Source of the DNA: Agrypnia vestita
Taxonomy: Eukaryota > Arthropoda > Insecta > Trichoptera > Phryganeidae
Direction: 5' to 3'
NCBI GenBank assembly: GCA_016648135.1
Contig: JADDOH010024888.1
Coordinates: 23,387 to 87,386, forward strand
Length of the DNA: 64,000 nt
Positions 11,261 through 22,800 of the stretch are shown here, in pieces. A model generated the notes under the pieces. The model saw nothing but the letters and a program-made list of their open reading frames with translations. It had not been told where the DNA came from and searched no databases. The stretch's first letter is position 1, and the number at the start of each line of letters is the position of its first letter. Position numbers and translations under genes: made by a program.

Positions 11261-11929
11261 TTCGATGCTCTTTATAATTTATTTATATAATAAAAAATAT
11301 TAGAATTTTTAACAAGTGTATAAAAATAGAATTATTCGGTGTCCTATGACCAGACTGTACATTAGAAAAGTATTTTCCTGTTTAAAACTGATCGAAACAA
11401 CTAATTTATTATATTATATATCGAATAATTGTTGACTTGTATTCATATTTCGACAGAAGATTTATATTTAAATGATTTGATGAAATTCAAATAAAATATA
11501 TGTTTTATACAAGTTATCCAGATACGTTTTTATCACTGAAACGAAACATCTCTATCCATATCGACCTTCTATCATTTCTATTACAAATCCATCGGTACTC
11601 ATCCATTCCTCGCACTATCTTTATTATAGATCCAAAGAGTGTAAAAATTTCCAGACATGTGTTAAACCCGTTTTTTAGGAGAGGAGGTTGGGTCACAGCG
11701 GAAGAATGGCCTCCCCGCGCCTATGTTTAAGGTACATTAATACTGCAGTTCAATTAATTATTTTTGCATGATTAAATCCCCTTTGTAAACAATAGGTATT
11801 TTTTTACAATAAACGTTGTTTTTGAATTATTTGAATGTCGTTATAAACCGAATATCTTAAGTAAAAACGTATTCTTGTAATAAAGTGCGACTTACTAACA
11901 CATTATACTTTATAATAGTTATAATAATT
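11261..11929. other. AT-rich spacer
   Basis: Two opposing frames of 60-76 codons around 11500-11730 overlap each other and show no family resemblance. Nothing else seen. Confidence 0.45.
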
Positions 11930-12092
11930 CGACTAACTTGGTGTAATGGTCATGATGCTAGCCTTGTGATCTGGTGGTCAGTGGCCCATTTCAGGACACC
12001 AGCAAGTTAGTCCTATTTTCACAGCACAAGCGTTTAGCTTATTTTGAGAACAGTGAGGATATTGCGACACGCATTCCGTGTTCGATACAATT
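11930..12092 (+). mobile_element. tRNA-derived SINE, family A, diverged copy
   Basis: Shares its body with copies at 15035, 46684 and 52989: AGCAAGTTAGTCCTATTTTC, AGCACAAGCGTTTAGCTTA, and the 3' block CGACACGCATTCCGTGTTCG. The tRNA-like head (ACTTGGTGTAATGGTCATGA) keeps a recognisable A box, while the B box is mutated. Confidence 0.7.
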
Positions 12093-12239
12093 GTCGATTT
12101 GGACGCTTTTGTTGTAACAATATTGAATAATTAACTGATACAATATTGTACAATCCAGTAATTGTGCTCTTAAAACACGTAGAAATATATACTGATCTAT
12201 AAAAGGAATTAAAAATTGTAATAATAATTTTCAGGTGTA

Positions 12240-12615
12240 TGTGTTAAATAATTCGGAAGACATTAAAAATAACATTGCTTAATATTTCACTTTGAAAATA
12301 TAAAGGCATTATTACCAGCTGCTAAATCTATGTATAGCATGTCATGGGAAGAACTATAAATGTCTCTAGTATAATCCATTTGAATATATGAAAGAAACTA
12401 ATTTAGAACACATACCTATGTAAACAACTTTCAAAAATTTGATAATGTGTGGATTTTCTTACGGTGGAATTTGTGAACGTTGCTATGAAAGTGATCACCT
12501 AAGCCAGTTCATATAGGTCATAAGACCTGAGCCACTCTATAAAGACTTCGATACACGTTTCCCTTATAAATAACTCCGTCTCTGTGAGACTTCTATAATT
12601 TCTATTAAATAATTG
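12240..12615 (+). mobile_element. foldback MITE family 2, half copy
   Basis: Contains TTTGATAATGTGTGGAT, AGTGATCACCTAAGCCAG and TCTGTGAGACTTCTATAATT, the hallmark segments of a family found at 30100, 35640, 40305, 41195 and 49170 and in the mirrored arm. Only the right half of the inverted structure is present. Non-autonomous and non-coding. Confidence 0.75.
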
Positions 12616-13290
12616 ACTCTTTTATGAGAACAACATTACACAACTAACTTACATGTAGATAAATGTAAATTTAGGCCCTTTTATGGAAACAGCATTGAAA
12701 ATGTAGACTTTTTTGATTACAAGCTTTATTAGCCTGGATTACTCCACCTGGGTACGTTAAGTTAATAAATGTCTCATTTGATAGACTCAGTGACCTATGA
12801 AGTGACAAAATCTTCTGCTACATATTGATAAATCTGGAATGTTTTTACATACTCGTACCTACATAATATTTTTATCCGCTGTTTAACAGGCGCAATGAAG
12901 TATGAGTTGTGTTTAGACACATGATATATTTCGGAAAAAAATGCAATACTTACATACGTACACACGGCGAAATTTGGAATTAACTCTCCCACAACGAATT
13001 AACTCTCTTAACGAAAAAAATACTGGCTATTAAAAAATACTTTCTCATTAGCTATATAAACTAGTAAGGCTTTCCTTCATTAGAATAACTTAATATATAT
13101 TATCAGTAATCTATACACAATTTTTTGCTTTTCTGTATGCTACTTTTATATTATCTGATTAAACCTTGTTCTCTGTAATAATAGTTTCTTACAGTAGTTG
13201 TGTTTGTGTTTTTTGTTAGTATTATTCTACTCATTTGTATATATACATTTTTTTTAATTGAATTACAAACACTTTTTTTTTTACAAGGTA
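12616..13290. other. AT-rich spacer
   Basis: No gene or element recognised. Confidence 0.5.
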
Positions 13291-13565
13291 GTGACAGTTA
13301 CTTATGAATGTATGTTTCTCTACTACATGAGTGTCTTAAACTCGTGTGCAGTAGAGGAGTATCATTACATAATACATTTACAAAGAATTTTGTGATAAAA
13401 TTTACATATTCTTCAGGTAATAAGTATATATATATATAGACAATCACGTAATAATAAGTAAGTAATGGGTTTTTTATGTATAATAGTAAGTGAGTAATAA
13501 TTAAAGTAATAAGTAAGTAATAATAATAAGTAAGTAAAAGGTACATATATAGTAAAAATAAAAAT

Positions 13566-13760
13566 TTAATCATTTCTGAAGGTATTTACTTTTTCACGTT
13601 TTTTTAAATGATTCATAATTTTCCTCATTTCAACAGGCAATTCATTGAACCATTTCACACCTCTGAATGTGTAGTGATGCTGAGCAGTTGTGGTGTGTAT
13701 CACAGGGATATGTAATTTACTAAGTGTTACATTTCTGCTACTTGACACTCTTTGGGTCGG
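13566..13760 (-). pseudogene. non-LTR retrotransposon C-terminal fragment
   Basis: The minus-strand frame of 60 codons reads HYTFRGVKWFNELPVEMRK, matching the pattern (FR.VK.WN.LP.EIR) at the extreme C-terminus of many LINE reverse transcriptase polyproteins. The catalytic region is absent; downstream on the minus strand is simple AT-rich DNA with TAAGTAAG repeats (13430-13560). A 5'-truncated remnant. Confidence 0.55.
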
Positions 13761-14142
13761 CTAGTTATCACTATGAATACCTTTATATAGTTGAACTATG
13801 CAATTTTGTTTGTAGATATTTTGTAAAGTGGGGACTTTATTAAAGAGGTCTATTGTCGGATAATACCTACTATAAAAAAATATTGTGAATATCATAATTA
13901 ATTAAATTAAATCTGACACAATAATGATATCTTTTAATCTGAATAATAATGCAATAATATTTTTTTTTCAATTGGTTGAGCAACTTTGTAGATTGACATT
14001 TAAAAAAAAATTATTTTATTATTTGTTTGTATCTAATTATATTTAGTATAAGGAAGATTTTCACTTTGTGGTGACATTAATTAGATAAAATCAAATTACT
14101 TTGTTTACTTTATTAGAAATTTATTAGATTCAATATCTACAC

Positions 14143-14170
14143 GTTTCAAGAACAATGTTCTTTTCTTCAG
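14143..14170 (-). ncRNA. hammerhead-ribozyme-like core, best stem II
   Basis: CTGAAGA, then AAGAAC-AUU-GUUCUU forming a perfect six-pair stem, then GAAAC. Same 28-nt layout as the cores at 4756 and 5087 with different stem bases, so pairing is kept while sequence changes. It lies in a short AT-rich element (about 14095-14200). Confidence 0.4.
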
Positions 14171-14289
14171 GATAACTTGTACACTAATGTTAAAATATAG
14201 ATTAGCATTGGGAGAGGGTCGAAAAAAGATTTAGAAGAGGAGGTGAAGAATTAGTTTTAATTGCATTGCTAAACCCCAGTATATATTTA

Positions 14290-14430
14290 TAGCATAATTT
14301 TGTCGGTCCACGGAGAGATGGCGATAGCAACATTCGTTAAGCGGCCGGTTTGGGTTTGCTGGCTCGGGGTACGAGCTCCATCTCCAGCCGTTTAATTTGA
14401 TTATCTTAGCCGTGGATTCGAAAGAAATTA
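14290..14430 (+). repeat. possible tRNA-derived SINE-like repeat, family B
   Basis: A GC-rich head ending GGGGTACGAGCTCCATCTCCAGCCG shares its CTCCAGCCG ending and B-box-like block with 27165-27245. It is followed by a (GACAGACAGA)n run at about 14455-14490. Weak evidence. Confidence 0.3.
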
Positions 14431-15034
14431 ATGATGTTACACGAAGTTATGACGGACAGACAGACAGATTAACAGATAGACAGACAGACAATGATATTAT
14501 TATGTTTGATTAAAATATTTTATTTTATTTTTTTTATTTTATAAATAATAATTTTGGAAAAGGTTTCCTAATTTGCTTACCACTGAGCCAAAGAACAGGG
14601 TTTGTGATATTCCGTTAAATTTATTTTTATTTTTTGTCCATAATTTCTTGCTATTCTGGGATATCTCATTTTCTATCTTGTTTATATACATATTTAATAT
14701 AGCAATCATTTTGAATTTTCTTTTGTCGGGCACGAAGTAGTGAAAACTCGAGATAATCACGTGGATTTTTATACTGTTTCCATTTAGGTACAGTGTAATT
14801 TATGTTTTTCTTATGGGCCCTCAATATTGAAGGATGAATATGATGAACGAATATCAAACCATTTTTCCATTAACTAAAAACGGTTCAATCTGTTCCCATT
14901 TTGCCTATTCTTTAACAAAAAGAATTTTCGCTGGATCATTGAAAACTCATTTTAATTACTTATTAATCACCGATTATTATTAAAGCAATACCATTTTGGC
15001 AAAACTTTACTTGTCGTGATGTATTTCTTATTCT

Positions 15035-15229
15035 TTTTTTTTTTTTTTTTTTTTTAAATAGAGATGCGAACACGGAATACGTGTCACATCAATATTCTTA
15101 CTATTTTCAAACTAAGCTAAACGCTTGTGCTATGAAAATAGGACTAACTTGCTAGTCTGGGCTGAGATTCGAACCCGTGACCTTTGGATTACGAGGCGAA
15201 TGTCCTAACCACAAGACCAACAAGCTACT
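15035..15229 (-). mobile_element. tRNA-derived SINE, family A, near-intact
   Basis: On the minus strand: a tRNA-like head GCTTGTTGGTCTTGTGGTTA (A box), a B box GGGTTCGAATCT, a body with CAAGTTAGTCCTATTTTCAT, a 3' block ATTCCGTGTTCGCATCTCTA and an A-tail of about 20 (15035-15055). Transcribed by RNA polymerase III from internal promoters and moved by LINE machinery, as known for such SINEs. Confidence 0.85.
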
Positions 15230-15509
15230 CATTTTCATGTTATTACTTTATTTTTGTTTGTATTTCTTTGGCATTCACTGTGAAACAATTTCTATTTACA
15301 TTGCTAGAAGTTTTCAGTATTTAATCCACATTTTGTACATATTTCAATACAAATACGCTGATTTTCGACACATCCGTGTCATTTAAATGCATTATTTAAA
15401 CTTTTCAAAACTTTCTTTTTTTGTTTATATTGTAATTGGCATGTATTACTTTACTCTATTTTTGTAAAAGCTGTCAAGAGCGTTAATAAATAATAAATAA
15501 ATACTTTCA

Positions 15510-15580
15510 TGGGTTCGCGACGGTGGGAGACAATTGAAACACTTGAAATGAATTAATGTTTTTATTAATTACAAAAATCC
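15510..15580 (+). repeat. LTR-like fragment
   Basis: GGGAGACAATTGAAACACTTG and TTTTTATTAATTAC resemble the edge of the repeats at 43501-43580 and 46398-46470. A small isolated piece. Confidence 0.3.
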
Positions 15581-16551
15581 ACTCGTCTTCCAAGAATCTT
15601 CCACTTGTCTGGAAGACTTTATAGTATTTTTTACACTATATACCTATTCTAGAATATTCTAAAGTCTGCGAACATCTTATTCGTCGTTTCTTATTATACT
15701 TATCGCTATCGAAAACTGTTGGAAGCACGGTAGGTACTCTCATTATTTATTTCGCTGGTCGATATAACGCGCACAGGATCACCGCTCTCTTTCGCTTGTC
15801 AAAACCACTGTATGTTATCGGTGCAATGTCGTCGAAGCTTCCGGTACAGTTTCGCGTATTCGAATTCTTTCTAAATTCTGCTAGAATGTTCATAAGACTT
15901 CGATCATGTTTAGTTCTTATAGTTTTAAAATTTCGTGACGATATATAGGTAAATCTCACACACATGTATGATCGGTACGTAAGTAAGTAAATGTACATAT
16001 CTATAATAATAAAAAATAATGTACAGCCATGTATAAAATACCGCAATAATACTTCAAATTGTTAAGTACTGCTCATTTGTGAAAATGGCGGAATCTTAGT
16101 AAAAAAAATCAAAAATTTAATTGATAACATACACCATGGAATGCAAACAGTAGAACAAACACGCACTGCAACAGATGCGGAATGCCTTTACTAAATTATG
16201 CTGCAAAAAATGAATGTCTCGTCATTGCTGCAAACATCACTCGAGAGGTCGCCGCCTGTCTCACTCGCATTGCGTTACAAATCTACACTTCTCAAATCAA
16301 AAACATTATGGAAAGAATGATATTATAAACAGAATGATAACAACGGCAGCCTAACCGCATCCCAACCATATTTTACAATTTTTTGCCGTATTTTATGCAA
16401 TCCTAAAGTATATGTTAAATAAATTAAAAGTAAAAATAACCTAAAATATTTTTAGCAAATTTATCATTTACGAAGTAAGATTGTAGAAACACAGTAATTA
16501 TATGTATTGAAATCAAGCACTTGTTTATGAAATGTTAATGAAAAGAAACTA
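15581..16551. other. spacer, nothing recognised
   Basis: A 99-codon reverse frame (15747-16046) shows no known family. No repeats matched elsewhere in the window. Confidence 0.4.
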
Positions 16552-17060
16552 CTTTGTATAAAAGCTATTTATTAAATTATCAGCAAGTTTCAGGGCCAAT
16601 GGTCTCTTCATCAGGATACAAAGTATACTAAAAATTAACAGTCGAAGTATAGGCATTAACAAAAACAAAAAATAAATATATGGGAGTTGATTAACTTATT
16701 TACGAACTAATGTAAAAAGAATTAAAAATGTAAATATTTGCAAAATGAACTTGGTTATTTATTAATTTTTATTAGCTTTATTCGTTTCCAAAAGGTGATA
16801 AGGAAATTCAGCATAGTTATTGCTATTTAAACGTCTTAAGTGCTCCTTAATTCTAATATCAAAATTTCTATAAAGTTTACCTACATAAAAACGATTGCAA
16901 TCATTAAAAAATTAATTTATAAACCCCTCGATTTTTTTTTTAAATCACTCTTATCTATGTAATTCTATAATTTTTAAAATTTTAATATACCTTGTATCCT
17001 AATAAGGGACCATTGGCTCCGTAACGTATTGATTATACTATAGTGGGTTATACAAAGCGT
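16552..17060. mobile_element. foldback element with hammerhead-like core
   Basis: Ends are inverted (CTTTGTATAA near 16553 against TTATACAAAG near 17050), and each holds a copy of CCAATGGTC/GACCATTGG with CAGGATACAAAG or its mirror. The 28-nt core lies at 16587-16614 on the minus strand (CTGATGA to GAAAC). The right-hand partner near 16995-17025 is degenerate. No coding frame. Confidence 0.5.
16587..16614 (-). ncRNA. hammerhead-ribozyme-like core
   Basis: The canonical CTGATGA and GAAAC are 28 nt apart end to end. The stem II candidate pairs at four of six positions, weaker than at 14143. Confidence 0.3.
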
Positions 17061-17378
17061 TTTCTTTTCATTATTAATATTGGAAGATTCGGCAATATTT
17101 TTGGTATCCAGTGAATTGACTAAATTCCAGAGGATCACAAAATTATGGCTTACGCTATTGAAAAATTAAACCGACGTGCATACCAAGAGAATTATTTTAA
17201 TTTTGGTGTATTTAAATCTGTGTGCGGCGTATCCAGTTGGTGAAAGTCAAATTCGCGATGTGTTTAAGGAATGTTTTTGCCTAAAGCTTTCTTCAGACGT
17301 CAGACATGTCACTTGACGTGGCCCGCCATTTAAAATAATGAACGGCGCTATTTAAAGCATTTCTCGCGGGCTTGCGCG

Positions 17379-17425
17379 GAGTTTCGTTTAACCCGGAACC
17401 TACATTTCCGGGTTAAACGAAACTC
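17379..17425. repeat. perfect 18-bp inverted repeat, 11-nt loop
   Basis: GAGTTTCGTTTAACCCGG at 17379-17396 is exactly mirrored at 17408-17425. It lies inside a GC-rich patch (17340-17560). It could be an RNA hairpin, a dimeric protein-binding site or an insertion scar. Confidence 0.85.
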
Positions 17426-17714
17426 CCAACAGAAACAAAGCAGAACCGCGGGGAGAATTTTATTGAAACCGACCTTAGCATGCACAATATAAGAAAGGTT
17501 CTGATCTCGGAATTCCGGTCGTCGCGCGGAGAATGCGCTGACCAATTAATCAAATGAACCAGAAACAAATAGCGGCCATTTTGAACAACGGTTTATTTGA
17601 ACCGTGTGTGGTTCGAATAACGAATTCGAAGAAACGATATAACGATTTTTAAACCACAATATTTTTGTGATTTAAAGGGTTACACCACCTCGAGTAATCA
17701 ATAAATACGTAACT

Positions 17715-17830
17715 ATTGCAAATATATGGGATATAAAAGCAAAGACAGCAATATCCAAAACAAAATTAATGCAAACATCGATGATTAATAATTACTTATG
17801 TACTGAATTCGAGTTTTAATGAATTGCGAA
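17715..17830 (+). repeat. dispersed GGCAGCAATATCC-motif repeat, copy 3
   Basis: TATAAAAGCAAAGACAGCAA followed by ATATCCAAAAC and GTACTGAATTCGAG, aligning with 8645-8750 and 3812-3920. A fourth, weaker trace lies at 24125-24150. Confidence 0.5.
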
Positions 17831-18179
17831 TTCTGAATAGCCTATCATTTGATAGATAGAAAACACCCACGTATTTGACCAATCTTCGGGTGTATTCTGT
17901 CTCTTTCTTCCCTTAAGGGGGGGGTAAGGTTAATTCGTACAAAAAAAGGCATGTTTTTGTGAATTTTTTGTGACGACACAGTTAAAATCTCTTTATTTAA
18001 ACCAATGTGACATTAAAGTATGACATTTAAAGAATATTGTGTAAAATTTTCAAGAAGAAATATTAAAAAATACGGCAATAGCAATTCGGACGTGTCTCGG
18101 AAAAAAGTAGAATTGCGGTGTCCATCATAACTTGGTGCTAGATCATCTGAAATCAAAAAATCAAAGTTCATTCGTTATA

Positions 18180-18480
18180 TAGTAGGTTTTCCCAGGTAAC
18201 GCTGGGAAGGTTTTTTGAAATTTCAATTTTTCAATTTTTTGGAACACTTTGAAAGGAAAAACGCGATTTTTTGCGAAAAATATCGACTAATTTGTTATTA
18301 CAAAATAAAAATTAATAACAAATTTGAAAAAAAGTCTCCAGCGTTACCTCGTAAATTATGTACAGAAATAGTGTTCAAAATTTCAAAAGGATCGGTGCAG
18401 TAGTTATGAAGTTATGACGGACACCGACTTTGAAAACGTGAGATGTGGGGAAAACGCTTTAAAGTTTTGCACACTGTAAA
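18180..18480 (+). repeat. probable dispersed lepidopteran repeat
   Basis: GGATCGGTGCAGTAGTTATG and TGACGGACACCGACTTTGAA are phrases typical of a widespread non-coding insect repeat; a related GGATCAGTAGTTTCGG phrase occurs at 49043. A local inverted pair CCCAGGTAACGCTGGG lies at 18190-18206. Confidence 0.4.
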
Positions 18481-18699
18481 ACTCAAAATAAAACTCAACA
18501 CTTATTTTATACTTACACATAATCATCGATGCCATGTTCACACAGCAAAGAGCTTTCATCATCAGCATCTTTTTGTCCTTGTCTACGCAAATCTCTTCCA
18601 ATACAATAGCACGTCCGGTAGTCCTCAGGTGAGCGCGTCTCTTAGCTGCCCGAGCAGGTATAGAAAATCAGTCTGAGTATCGCTCAAATGTTCATAATT

Positions 18700-19370
18700 T
18701 CGTCAATTTTGCTCCGATTGACTTGAAATTTTGACACAATATTCTTGCGATGTTATACATTCATTTAAAAATATAATAAAAAAAAGAAGTTTAAAACCTT
18801 ATCCCCCTCTTAAGCATGTCGAACGAGGAGAGAATAGGAAGTAAGATATATTATTTTTTAAACTAACATTGCGATGTTGCAATTCTCAGCACACGACTCA
18901 ACGATGATTAAAACAAATTAAATTAATCAGTTATTACCATAAGAGATCTCAATTGCTAAGCCGCTAAAGTTCCAGACATTCCTAACGGCATGGGTTTTCA
19001 AGATTGGGGGCAATCGACTGGAAGAGTTTCTTAGATGAACAGATCTGTATTAGATCGAAGTTACAAATATTAATAGTCAAACTCAGCAGTCATTGGTGAT
19101 CGAATGTCGGGAAATAAATGAGTACGCTAGTGAAAATAAGCTCTAATCTTTACCTTTTGATAAACTATGAAACTGATCGTGTGCATATTTTCCATTTTTT
19201 AACTTCATATATTTTTAACATGTACCCCTGCTTGCTATATACTGTATTTACTTGCCTTGCCTTGCTTGTCATATACCTACACTTCATTCTCACATATTTT
19301 AATTATTTCACTTTGCTTGTTACTCTTATCTGTTATGAAATTGTATTCTAGATTGTTCTCTTTACCGTGA
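18700..19370. other. spacer, nothing recognised
   Basis: No coding frame or repeat found beyond AT-rich low-complexity DNA. Confidence 0.45.
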
Positions 19371-19374
19371 TTAT

Positions 19375-19560
19375 TTTTATATATTTTATATTTATATTAT
19401 TTTACTGTATCATATTTTAAAGAATGTTATTTGTGATTATTTTATTTTTTTGTGATTATTTTACTCATTTTATTTTATTTTTTTGTGATTATTTTACTAA
19501 TTTTATTTTATTTATTTTATCATTTTATCATTTTCTACACATTTTTTGTCCTGCTTGTCA
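19375..19560 (+). repeat. low-complexity tandem TTTTGTGATTATTTTACT
   Basis: Three imperfect copies of a TTTTTTTGTGATTATTTTA phrase at about 19430-19510. The open frame across it is compositional. Confidence 0.6.
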
Positions 19561-19704
19561 CTTTTTCGTGATTTCATTAAACTTTTTACAAAATACGTTC
19601 ATTCTTCTTCCTTCTTTGCATTCCATTATCAGTTAAAACATTCCGAGTAAAGTCCTATAAGAAGCCTCAATGAAGAGATTGAGCACAACTTTTTGGATGA
19701 CAGA

Positions 19705-20238
19705 TATATAGAGCTAGTCCACAATACTTAACAGATGGATTCCTGTCTTAATTATGAGTCGAAAATGTTTAACAACCATGATCTAATAAGTTACGGAGAC
19801 ATGCGACATCAAAGTTGGCATTTTTTTTCAATATTTCTGACTTATTTTTTACAAAATTTTGGACTATCATTACAGTAACGTATATCAATAACGAAAAATT
19901 TAATCATTTCAATACAAGTGGAATAAAATGAAAAAAAAACAGCAGAAATTCGAATTGGAATTGGTAGGATTTTTAAATTTTATTTGAATTTATTTATTTA
20001 AATTTTATTTGTATTAATGGGAATGAATTTTTCATCTTCGATATAAGTTACTATAATGATAATCCAATGTATCACAAAAAATAAGCCAGAAATATTGAAA
20101 AAAAATGCAAATTTAGATGTCGTATATCTCCAAAACTATTGATATTAATTAGGTCATGGTTGCTTGAACATTTTCGACTCATAATTAAAGCAGGAATGTA
20201 GTCCTGCGAAGTTATTAATGTTTTCTAAATAACCCTGT
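19705..20238. mobile_element. foldback MITE family 1, copy 1
   Basis: The two halves are mirror images: TTAATTATGAGTCGAAAATG at about 19753 against CATTTTCGACTCATAATTAA near 20171, and GGACTATCATTACAGTAAC against its mirror. It ends in ACCCTGTA at the right. The centre is near 19970. Same family as 31882-32398 and the element at the palindrome axis, 49874-50412. Non-coding. Confidence 0.85.
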
Positions 20239-21665
20239 ATATAACATTATAAAGAGGAAGCCTTGATATTTCTTTTGATGAATGTTATGTAAATTAGCAT
20301 AATCAGAAGAAAGTTCTTTTTGTCCTTCTGAGAAGTGTATTTGAAAATTCTGTTAAATCATTCTGTAAAACTAAATCTGAAACACTTCCGGAAGTATTCG
20401 CTTGGCTTAATTGGGTATAAGATCTTTAAATAATGTCCGGTCTAATAAATTCAGGTACGTATTTTAATTTATCGTCGGTTCTAGTTCCGATTCAACCGTA
20501 ATCTACAAATAAAACTTTCAGGAAAACATTCAGACGAAACAGAAAAGTTCTTTACAACTTAGCAAACATTCATTTTGCTGGCCGGGAAACAAGGGTAGAA
20601 CGATTCTATTCATCTTAATTATTCTGGGAGAATTATGTAATTCACCAAAAATAAAACACTTTACGTACCTACTTCAGACACGTGTATAATATACTTGTGT
20701 ATAATATCATTGTATAAATTTATTTTACGTTCGGAAAAACGAAAGAAAATTCAGTTAATTCATTAAGTGAAATAAAATATTCTCGATCAAGATATATTGT
20801 GGATGCTTAATAGAGACGAAGCTATATTTTTATGTGGGAAAGAAAGTATTGAAGTGTTTTTGGGTGTCCATAGGGCTTAGGCCCATTTTTATTTTTAATT
20901 TACCATTTCCACCCATCATAGACTACCACATCTATCAAACTTTTTGGAAGCTGTATAATGCAAATACAATATTATCTGTTTATCTATTATGTATATACAA
21001 TATCGTGACAGTTGTTTAAGTTTTAGAGCTTTCTGGTTGGTTGACTTCATTACTTCCAAACTTGTCAAACTTTATAACGTCAAAATTGGCGGCGTTACAA
21101 TGCTATACAATAACTGTCAAGATACCGAAATAGCAATGATTACTTACTATTTTCAGAATTCGGCCGAATACTTTCCCCTTCAAAATGGGATTACAGACGT
21201 GTCATGTATCCTAGCAATTTAGGATATCACAAAAAATAATGTTATACATAAATATGTTTAAACAACAACACATAAAATATATGAGTTTTTATTATAATGT
21301 GCTCGAAATCAGGAATCAATAAAGCTACTGTATTATTCAAAATATAAAGCGACATTTTTGTAAAAAAATCATCTCACGAGCGACGAACCAAACATCGGAA
21401 AGAAATAGTAAAAGTCAAAACTTGGTAACTCAGTTTTACGCAAATGTCAGATAATAGATATCGTTTTTTTTCTCTTTGAATTATGGCCTTTTGCATAATT
21501 AATTAAGGCGATATTAGCTATTATATAGGTATACATATAGTCACAAAACACAATGCAATAACCTAAATATAAAGAGAAAACAAATTAAAAAATTCAAAGA
21601 ATATTAAAAGAAGTATAAAATAGAAAATAAAAACAAAGTAACCCATAAAACCCAAATTTTTATAA
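20239..21665. other. AT-rich spacer
   Basis: Small frames at 20834-21222 overlap in different phases and lack any family signature. Nothing else recognised. Confidence 0.45.
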
Positions 21666-22162
21666 TACTCCTTTTCTTTGTAAAATATAACAACAATTAA
21701 AGACGAATTAAAACATACAACGTAACAATAAACTTACAGTGAGTTAATATATTTCTAAAATGACAGATGTTTTGAGCTTTGATAAGACACTTCATGCTTT
21801 GAAGATTAAATTCTAAAAACATTTGTCAGTCAATTTAGATTTTCGACATTCTAAGTACCTATTATGCATACCGACGGAGTAATTCAAATTTAGAAAATAT
21901 TCCGCGACCTTATCGGGCCGCCATAATCAAACTTTTCTAATGATTCCAATTTGAAAAAACCAATAAAATTTCTAAAAATCCGAAATTATACTATAATTAT
22001 TAATTTTTTTTAACGAAAATTTGATAAATCTTCTTGATCGTCGCCACGAGTCTGCTTGCCAAGTTTCAGCTCGATTGGATTACGGGAAAAGGGTCAAAAA
22101 TCGATCCAAAGTTTTTGTTGACGGCAAGCAAGCAGACGCCACGAGTTAATACAAAGGGAGTA
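21666..22162. mobile_element. MITE family 3, copy 1
   Basis: Bounded by TACTCC..TTTGTA at the left and ACAAAGGGAGTA at the right. It aligns along its length with 47961-48602 and 51683-52316. Near the right end GTCTGCTTGCC (about 22050) and GGCAAGCA..GCAGAC (about 22120) form a hairpin flanked by two CGCCACGAG direct repeats. Non-coding; the left terminus has lost some bases relative to the other copies. Confidence 0.7.
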
Positions 22163-22299
22163 ATTATAATACTTATTAAATTGCTCCATTTATGTTTTTA
22201 AATTAATCATCAATTTCTACATGCAAAACATAATATAGAAAACTGATATCTTGTTGTTTCAAGGGCACTCCTTATTATGTGAAATATTAAACTTCCTGG

Positions 22300-22800
22300 G
22301 TCAGATTTAGAAGCAAATCGTGCTAGGTACCTACTTGATTTACCTGAAATATTTTGATCCACTCGCTGCGTCGTTGGGGGCACTCCCTGCGAAAGTGGCA
22401 ACATGACAAAACAAAAAAGTTTCTTGAAATTGCCGCGAAACGGGCGCCTGACAGCGCGTTCCAAATATTTTCGTGTGTGAAATGTTCCCAGTCGATATTC
22501 TGCAACGGCTCTTTCGCTCGGCTGAGATCCGAGATATTTTTGGTACAAAAATAACTTTTCTCGGAGTTTAGCTCCGTGGACCGGCGAAGATGTTGCTAGT
22601 TTTTGAGGAATCGCCGCGCGCAATACTCCGCCTGACCGACATTTTAAACGTGCGTTAGCCGCGATGTTTTGTGCGACCGTCGGTCTTATCAGATATCAAA
22701 GTGTATTGTTGTCAATGACGGCGTGGAAAGTTTTTATGTTATTAATTTTATCTTAATGTGTCTTCAATTTGTGGCGGCGTTCAATAGTGTTGAAGTGAAA
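22300..22800. promoter_or_regulatory. CpG-rich island, function unknown
   Basis: GC rises (GCCGCGAAACGGGCGCCTGACAG, GGACCGGCGAAGATG, GAATCGCCGCGCGC, TTAGCCGCGATG). A 137-codon minus-strand frame (22210-22623) overlaps shorter frames and has no family resemblance, so I treat it as compositional. It could be a promoter or enhancer. Confidence 0.3.

Noticed and set aside
15177..15386. 69-codon open frame
   Set aside because: It starts inside the antisense of a SINE and continues into AT-rich DNA; an artefact of the repeat.
22210..22623. 137-codon minus-strand frame
   Set aside because: In a GC-rich patch with other overlapping frames on both strands; no recognised domain, and no splice or start context that singles it out.
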